In this document: in pieces, positions 58,496 to 64,000 of the stretch
How positions within the stretch are numbered: position 1 is the stretch's first letter
Layout of the letters: the number at the start of each line of letters is the position of its first letter
Assembly (NCBI GenBank): GCA_027627225.1
Contig: CM051033.1
Location: forward strand, 46,898,016 to 46,962,015
From: Congeria kusceri
Taxonomy: Eukaryota; Mollusca; Bivalvia; Myida; Dreissenidae
Direction: 5' to 3'
DNA length: 64,000 nt
Made by a program: the position numbers and the translations under genes
The notes under the pieces: model-generated
The model's input: the letters and a program-made list of their open reading frames with translations, nothing else
Database searches by the model: none
Told to the model about the DNA's origin: nothing

Positions 58496-59468
58496 GTATT
58501 TTAAACGACTGCAAAATGTTCATACATGTACACTTGTTTTGTTATAGTAAGAAAATACATATAGACTGTATTTCAGATAAAAGAAGCAATTGTTATATTA
58601 CTAGTACTCAATATGTACACTTACCAATCAAGTGAACAAAATCAAGACACTACTTTGCTGAAAGTTTTGCAGCTTTCAACTTTCGTTTTGAAAGCGGTTC
58701 TAGTTTCGATTTTAACAGCCAATAAAACGCCGAGTTTTAAACCTTAACGAGATCTTGGTTTAATGCAGATTATATTTCACAGAAATAACGAAGCCATTAT
58801 ATTTGTTTACAAGCACGAACGCTTGCGTTTAAAAGTAACATTTTAACAAAGAGTATTGTGAAATATTAAGTTTTCATTTCTACACCCAATACACAAGTAT
58901 GAGAAATACCAAAGAATTCAATATTATGACAACAACTCTAAATATTAAAAGGCCCTACACGCTTTTTCTCTACGGCAAAATGTGTCATTACAATAATATT
59001 TTCTGTTTGTGTCGAAGTTAAACTTACTTTGGAAAATGTTAATATAAGCTATTCAAGATGCCAATAAATTTAACATGCATAAAGAAGGTAATAACACGCA
59101 CAAAAATGCACCATTAACTTTAATATCTGCATGGTTCATTAGTATTCTAATTGAACGCTTAATATGAAGATAACATTTCTCACGATGTTTTTTTTTTGTT
59201 GTTGTTTTTTTTAACTAAATTTTTTACATGTATTTCACAGTTTAAATGTATTATGCTGTTACCGGTTAATCAAAATCATTTAAAGGGGCATATCGACGAT
59301 ATTTCCCAAATATATAGACACATATAAACACAAGACATATTCCCATTTTTCTCCAATATATTTCTCCTAGCAGCAAGAATACATTGATCAAATCGTTAAG
59401 AACAAAATATGTTCAAAGCCAATAAAATAGAACACTAACATGACTCGTTTTAATCGCCCGAAAAAAAT

Positions 59469-61214
59469 CCGTATTCAACACGAATCTGATGTAGATCTAT
59501 TATTAAAGTAGAAACTGATGTATTCGACACAAACCTGGAGTAATCAACACAAATCACAAACTTAAAGTATTCAGTACGACCCTAAAGTTTTCAACCCAAA
59601 GCTTATCGATTTATTCAACACAAATCAAATGTATTCAACCCTAACCCGAAGTACTCAATAAAATATAGTTGTATTCATCATAAATTTAATGTGTTCAATA
59701 CGATGGAATCTGATCTATTCAAAACGATTCTGGTGTAGTCAACACGTATCTCATGTATTAAACATAAATATGGTGTATTCAATACACATCTTGTGTATTT
59801 GATACGAATCTGATGTGTTTGATACGAATTTGATATATTTAATACGAATATGGTGTATTCGCCACGTATCTGATGTATTCAGTACGAATCTGGTGTATTC
59901 AATACAACTCTGATCGGTGTATTCGATACACATCTGGTGTATCCATTACGAATCTGATGTATTCAATACGATTCGATACGAATCTCATGAAATCAATACG
60001 TATATACGTACCTGATGTATTCGATACGAATCTGATGTATTCAATACGAATCTGATGCATTCATTACGAATATAATGTATTTAATACGAACCTGATGAAT
60101 TCGAAACGAATCTGATGTATGCAATACGAATCTGATCTATTTGATGTATTCATTACGAATATGACGTATTCAATACGGATCTGATGTATTCAATGCAAAT
60201 CTGATGTATTCAATACGAATCTGATATATTCAATACGAATCTGACGTAATCAATATCAATCTGATGTATTCAATACGAATCTGGCGTATCAATGCAAATC
60301 TGATGTATGCAATACGAATCTGATGTATTCAATACGATTCTAATATATTCAATACGATTCTGATGTATTCAATACGTACCTAGTGTACTCGATATAAATC
60401 TGATGTATTCAATACGATTCTGATATATTCAGTACGAATCTGATTATTCAATACGTGCCTGATGTACTCGATACGAATCTGATGTATTCAACACATACCT
60501 GATGAATTGGACACGAATCTGATTATTTTGGCGCGTACCTGATGTATTCGATACGAATCTGATGTATTCAATACGAATCTGATGCATTCAATACGAATCT
60601 GATGTATTTAATACGAACCTGATGAATTCGATACGAATCTGATGTATTCAATACGAATCTGATCTATTCGATGTATTCATTACAAATCTGATGTATTCAT
60701 TACGAATCTGAAGTATTCAATACAAATCTGATGCATTTAATGCGAATCTGATGTATGACATACGAATCTGATGTATGAAATACGAATCTGATGTATTAAC
60801 TACGTAAATGATACAATCGATGTGAATCTGATGTATTCAATACAAATCTGATATATTCAGTACGAATCTGGTGTATTCAATATGAATATGATGTATTCAA
60901 TACGAATTTAATGAATGCAATCAGAATATGATATACTCAATTAGAATATACAGTACAAATCTGGTGTATTCACTACGAATCTGATGTATTTAACATAAAG
61001 CGGATGATTTCTCTAGGTGATGCATTCAACATAAAGCTGATATATTCAACAAATGTATTCGATACAAATAATACATATTCAATAAAAAAAAAAATACAAA
61101 CGCAATGTATTGAAAACAAAATATAATATATTTCAACACAATTCTAACGTATTCACTTACGTATTCAACACAAACCCTACATATTTAATACCACAATTAT
61201 TACGTATTCAACAG
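59469..61214. repeat. 20-bp minisatellite, about 85 copies
   Basis: The unit TGATGTATTCAATACGAATC is repeated with point changes over about 1.7 kb. The core is most regular at 59,750-60,900 and decays towards both ends. The last units run directly into the splice acceptor of the exon at 61,215 (TATTCAACAG). Small open frames in it are artefacts. Confidence 0.92.
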
Positions 61215-61418
61215 AAGATCCAGGGCGGGCCGGACATCCCGGTTATCTTCACCAAGCCCCCTAACGGCTCGTTCAAACTGTTGGAGAGTCACGACTTCTA
61301 TGTGAAGGGTGGTCGGCCCATACCGGAAACAATCCCGCCGCCGTGTCCGCAGAACCGCACGAAGGCGGAAGTGTTCGAGGTGACTGAGTTCCTGCTTGTC
61401 GATGACAAAGCAATACGA
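61215..61418 (+). CDS. Unrecognised gene, exon n
   Basis: Acceptor CAACAG, supplied by the last minisatellite unit; donor GTGAGT. Open in one frame for all 68 codons; the frame extending left into the repeat is not coding. Confidence 0.62.
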
Positions 61419-63716
61419 GTGAGTATGATTAAGCAGGTCTGTTAAAACTTCAAACAACTTTGGCTGCGAGCGATCTCAGCCCTAGGAATTATAATAGACT
61501 ACATTATTTTGGCAAAAAAAGAATAACGCAACATACTTAAATAGTACTTATGCACCTATCAATATCCCCCCCCCCCATATACGGGACTTTAGACTGCAAG
61601 CAATTCCTGACAGGCGGGAATTTGACACGCCGAATGATTCCGGTCCCGGGAAATATACTTTGTTCAGATTTTAGATCCCGGTAATATTGGTCCCCGGGCC
61701 ATTTGATATACCAATTAAGCATCCCCCATTGAGGGGATTAAGACAAAAATGCTTGGCTCTATGGTGTGGAATTCGATCCCCCAAAATACAATAAGTCGAA
61801 TTCTCCTGGGATTGCCCGCCGCTCCCCCCCCCCCCACTCCCCCTGATATTGATAGGTGAATTATTGATAGGTGAATTATTCGTATATGAAACTGGTGTTT
61901 TTCATCGTGGCAAGACACCATGCGAACCATTTATTGAATATATTCTACATAATAATGGAACCATACATGTTGACTCCATAATATATAATTCCAGTCTAAG
62001 AAAACTGGCAAAGGTATTACGAGTACAATTATATACAACATTTGTTGAATGAACACGTCCTCTGTACCCAGACGGCAGCTGCCCGGGTACTGATTTCAAG
62101 TCGGCGTACCTTGCGACTACGTAACGTCTCCAATGTTATTTCTAACAAACACGGCGACGGCGTTCCGACTGTTTCACGTATACGTCACTTTACATTAAAG
62201 ACGTTCGCAACAAAAAGAAAATAATTAGGTTAATTTCTCCTTTTGCTTCTTTATTTCTTTATTGTTTATAGGTTACAATATACTAATTTCAATCAATAAA
62301 TATAAATCTGTGTAAGTCATTAAGTTCCAGTCAATGGTTAAAAGTTCAGAAAGCATTATAATTATCAAAACCACACGTATACAATGTATTGCCAAACAAA
62401 TTAGTGAAAAAGAAAGATCCATTAAATATCTTCATTCTATTTTGGCAATTGATACGTAAACACAAAACACGACTAAGGCTACACAGGTACCCTATTTAAA
62501 GTCCAATATTTCCCAAACAAATTCGGTGACCCATTTTTTAATTAATGTTTTGATGTAAGTATACATCGGTGCATGAATGTGCGAAAATTAAAGAAAATCT
62601 TTCGTTTGGAACAAAATATATTGATGCATAATAAATGACGTTTGAACAGGTATTATTAATACTCATTTGACCTACTTAAATGTCCAGCCAAATTCATTAT
62701 TTTAACAGTAAATATAAGTAAATTGTTTTTTATTATCGAAATACACTTGTATATTGCCAAATAAGACATGTGAAAACATATCAGTTGAAAGAACCATAAC
62801 CTGGTTTGCAAAAAAGCTCTACTTAAAACATTGATAACAAAATCCAAATTGAAAAAGTTGTTTCGACAGGTACCGTATTCAAAACCTAATATTTCCGGAC
62901 AAAGGCCGGTGACCCCTATTTTTTAACACTGTTTTAGTTTCAGTATACAATGACACATGTATAAGGAATTTTTTTAACAAAACCTGTCGTTTGGAACAAA
63001 ACATATTCGAATATTTGATTATTAATTGATGTTTCAAAAGGCATATTCAATGCATAATTAACCTCATTAAGTGTCCATTAAAAGTCATTTTTTAAATGGT
63101 AACTATAGATAAAGGGCATTTTGTCATGAAACTGCGCTTAGAAATTGCCAAACGAAAGATTAACACAAAGATGCATTTAAAAATCTCCGTCATTGTTTGA
63201 AAATGAACGCTTTATATAATTGAACATTGCTAGTGACACAAACTGCAAAAAGGGCTTAGACAGGTAGCGTATTTAAACCCCAATATTTCCGGAACAAGGC
63301 CGGTGACCCCTATTTTTAAGACTGTTTTAGTTTTAGGATACATTGACACATGTTTGTGCAAATTTTTTAGAAAATCTGTCGTTGGAAAAAAATTGGACGA
63401 AATTGTTGCGAACGTCTTTAATATGTTTCAAACTAGCAATTATTGCTTAACTATTTGATGGTTTACCCTTTTGAAACACTAAAAAGTGAGTTTCACATAC
63501 AAAATATAATATTAACTTAATTACAACTTAAGTTATGACTTCCCTTAGGAGCTTTGTGAATAGCAGCTCTGTATGCTGTCAATGTCCACCTCAGTTGATG
63601 GTCGGTTACATATAATGTTTTCCCGGTCGTTGCAGGTGCCCCTGACAGTGCTGAGCAAGCCGGTAGAAGGTCTCGTGGAGTACCTGACAGAGGGATATGA
63701 AGACGAGATCTCCAGG
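61215..63716 (+). CDS. Two exons of an unrecognised gene (partial)
   Basis: Exons 61,215-61,418 (68 codons) and 63,636-63,716 (27 codons) join in phase 0 with good GT-AG boundaries. The product reads KIQGGPDIPVIFTKPPNGSF, ESHDFYVKGGRPIPETIPPP, FEVTEFLLVDDKAIRVPLTV and SKPVEGLVEYLTEGYEDEIS. The GC content is far higher than the surrounding DNA and the residue pattern is that of a folded, beta-rich domain. I do not recognise the family. A resemblance to CABIT modules (THEMIS/GAREM) crossed my mind but is unverified. The gene must continue beyond the window's right edge, and upstream exons may lie left of the minisatellite. The intron between the exons is nearly filled by two transposable elements. 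Confidence 0.6.
61551..61860. mobile_element. C-tract MITE, opposite orientation
   Basis: Ends TGCACCTATCAATAT and ATATTGATAGGTGAA, preceded by TTA and followed by TTA; C runs lie inside both ends. Inner blocks are in reverse order relative to 14,545-14,887. The right end (TTGATAGGTGAATTA) is duplicated once at 61,864-61,879. In the intron of the unrecognised gene. Confidence 0.75.
62199..63417. mobile_element. 1.2-kb TTAA-flanked element, second copy
   Basis: Ends AGACGTTCGCAACA and TGTTGCGAACGTCT are perfect inverted repeats, each bounded by TTAA (62,195-62,198 and 63,418-63,421). The interior has three diverged units like those at 15,597-16,804 but in the reverse direction (GTACC, GGTGACC, ACTGTTTTAG order). 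No transposase frame. Confidence 0.8.
63636..63716 (+). CDS. Unrecognised gene, exon n+1
   Basis: Acceptor CGTTGCAG, donor GTAGGT, 27 codons: VPLTVLSKPVEGLVEYLTEG and YEDEISR. Joins the previous exon in phase 0 to give a continuous strand-like stretch (FLLVDDKAIRVPLTVL). Confidence 0.6.
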
Positions 63717-64000
63717 GTAGGTGCCAAGTTGCTAACCTCGTTCGCAGCGCAGAGTTGTCGTTCCACTCGCTAACAATGAATGTCATCCTCTACACATATA
63801 TTTTCTGTTCAAAGATTTACGACAAAAATGTACCTGATCTTCGTGGTTATAATATTTCTGAGATTTACACATGTATTTCTGTTTTTGGCATTTATCATTT
63901 AAAATGTAATCAGTTGTCGTTGGCATTGATCCGTGGTATTATAAACCGTCCCATGTAAACCCGTCTTTAGAATAAATCACACAGACTCCTGTGGTACGTT

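Larger units (their letters stand above)
56871..59468. other. Intergenic, no gene recognised
   Basis: Region between the divergent MIB2-like gene and the unrecognised plus-strand gene. Holds two C-tract MITE copies (57,808-58,114 and 58,289-58,495). Near 58,640-58,760 there is less AT-rich sequence with GCCAATAAAACG (CCAAT-like), which could be promoter DNA of the plus-strand gene. No coding exon was found. Confidence 0.4.

Noticed and set aside
1..64000. A new multi-gene defence or biosynthetic system
   Set aside because: Genes found (MLF, Ly6-like, MIB2-like, two unknown) are separate eukaryotic genes with their own promoters; nothing links them into one system.

Overview
The window is eukaryotic, intron-rich, AT-rich genomic DNA, most likely from a bivalve mollusc. 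The evidence is metazoan gene structures (short exons with GT-AG boundaries), a MIB2-like ubiquitin ligase of mollusc type, and dense short interspersed repeats of kinds common in bivalves: MITEs, tRNA-derived SINEs, repeats with AGGTCA half-sites, and GAGCAC/GTGCTC hairpin elements. The species cannot be fixed from the sequence alone; a dreissenid or similar bivalve is a guess. There are no prokaryotic operons, CRISPR arrays or viral genes.

Layout. 1-4.8 kb is repeat-poor AT-rich DNA. 4.79-5.22 kb holds the possible first two coding exons of an unrecognised minus-strand gene. 5.5-13.4 kb is intergenic repeats. 13,496-23,453 (+) is a complete six-exon myeloid leukemia factor (MLF) gene, assembled in frame to 274 aa. 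28,404-31,390 (+) is a complete three-exon gene for a small secreted, probably GPI-anchored Ly6/quiver-like protein of 120 aa; just upstream lie five ETS-type sites and three CACGTG E-boxes. 35,748-56,579 (-) is a twenty-exon mind-bomb-2-like E3 ubiquitin ligase: MIB/HERC2, ZZ, MIB/HERC2, two REP modules, ankyrin repeats, and one C-terminal RING split over two exons. It joins in frame to about 945 aa. 61,215 onward (+) has two exons of an unrecognised gene that leaves the window.

The genes are functionally unrelated as far as the sequence shows: MLF is a transcription/chromatin co-regulator, Ly6/quiver proteins act at the cell surface, and MIB proteins ubiquitinate Notch ligands and other substrates in the cytoplasm.

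The most unusual content is non-coding. Several introns are largely private minisatellites: one MIB2 intron is almost wholly a 34-bp-type array, and another carries repeated copies of its own splice acceptor. At least four MITE families can be delimited by terminal inverted repeats, including one with an internal tRNA-like segment and four full copies in the window. I found no convincing new multi-gene system.
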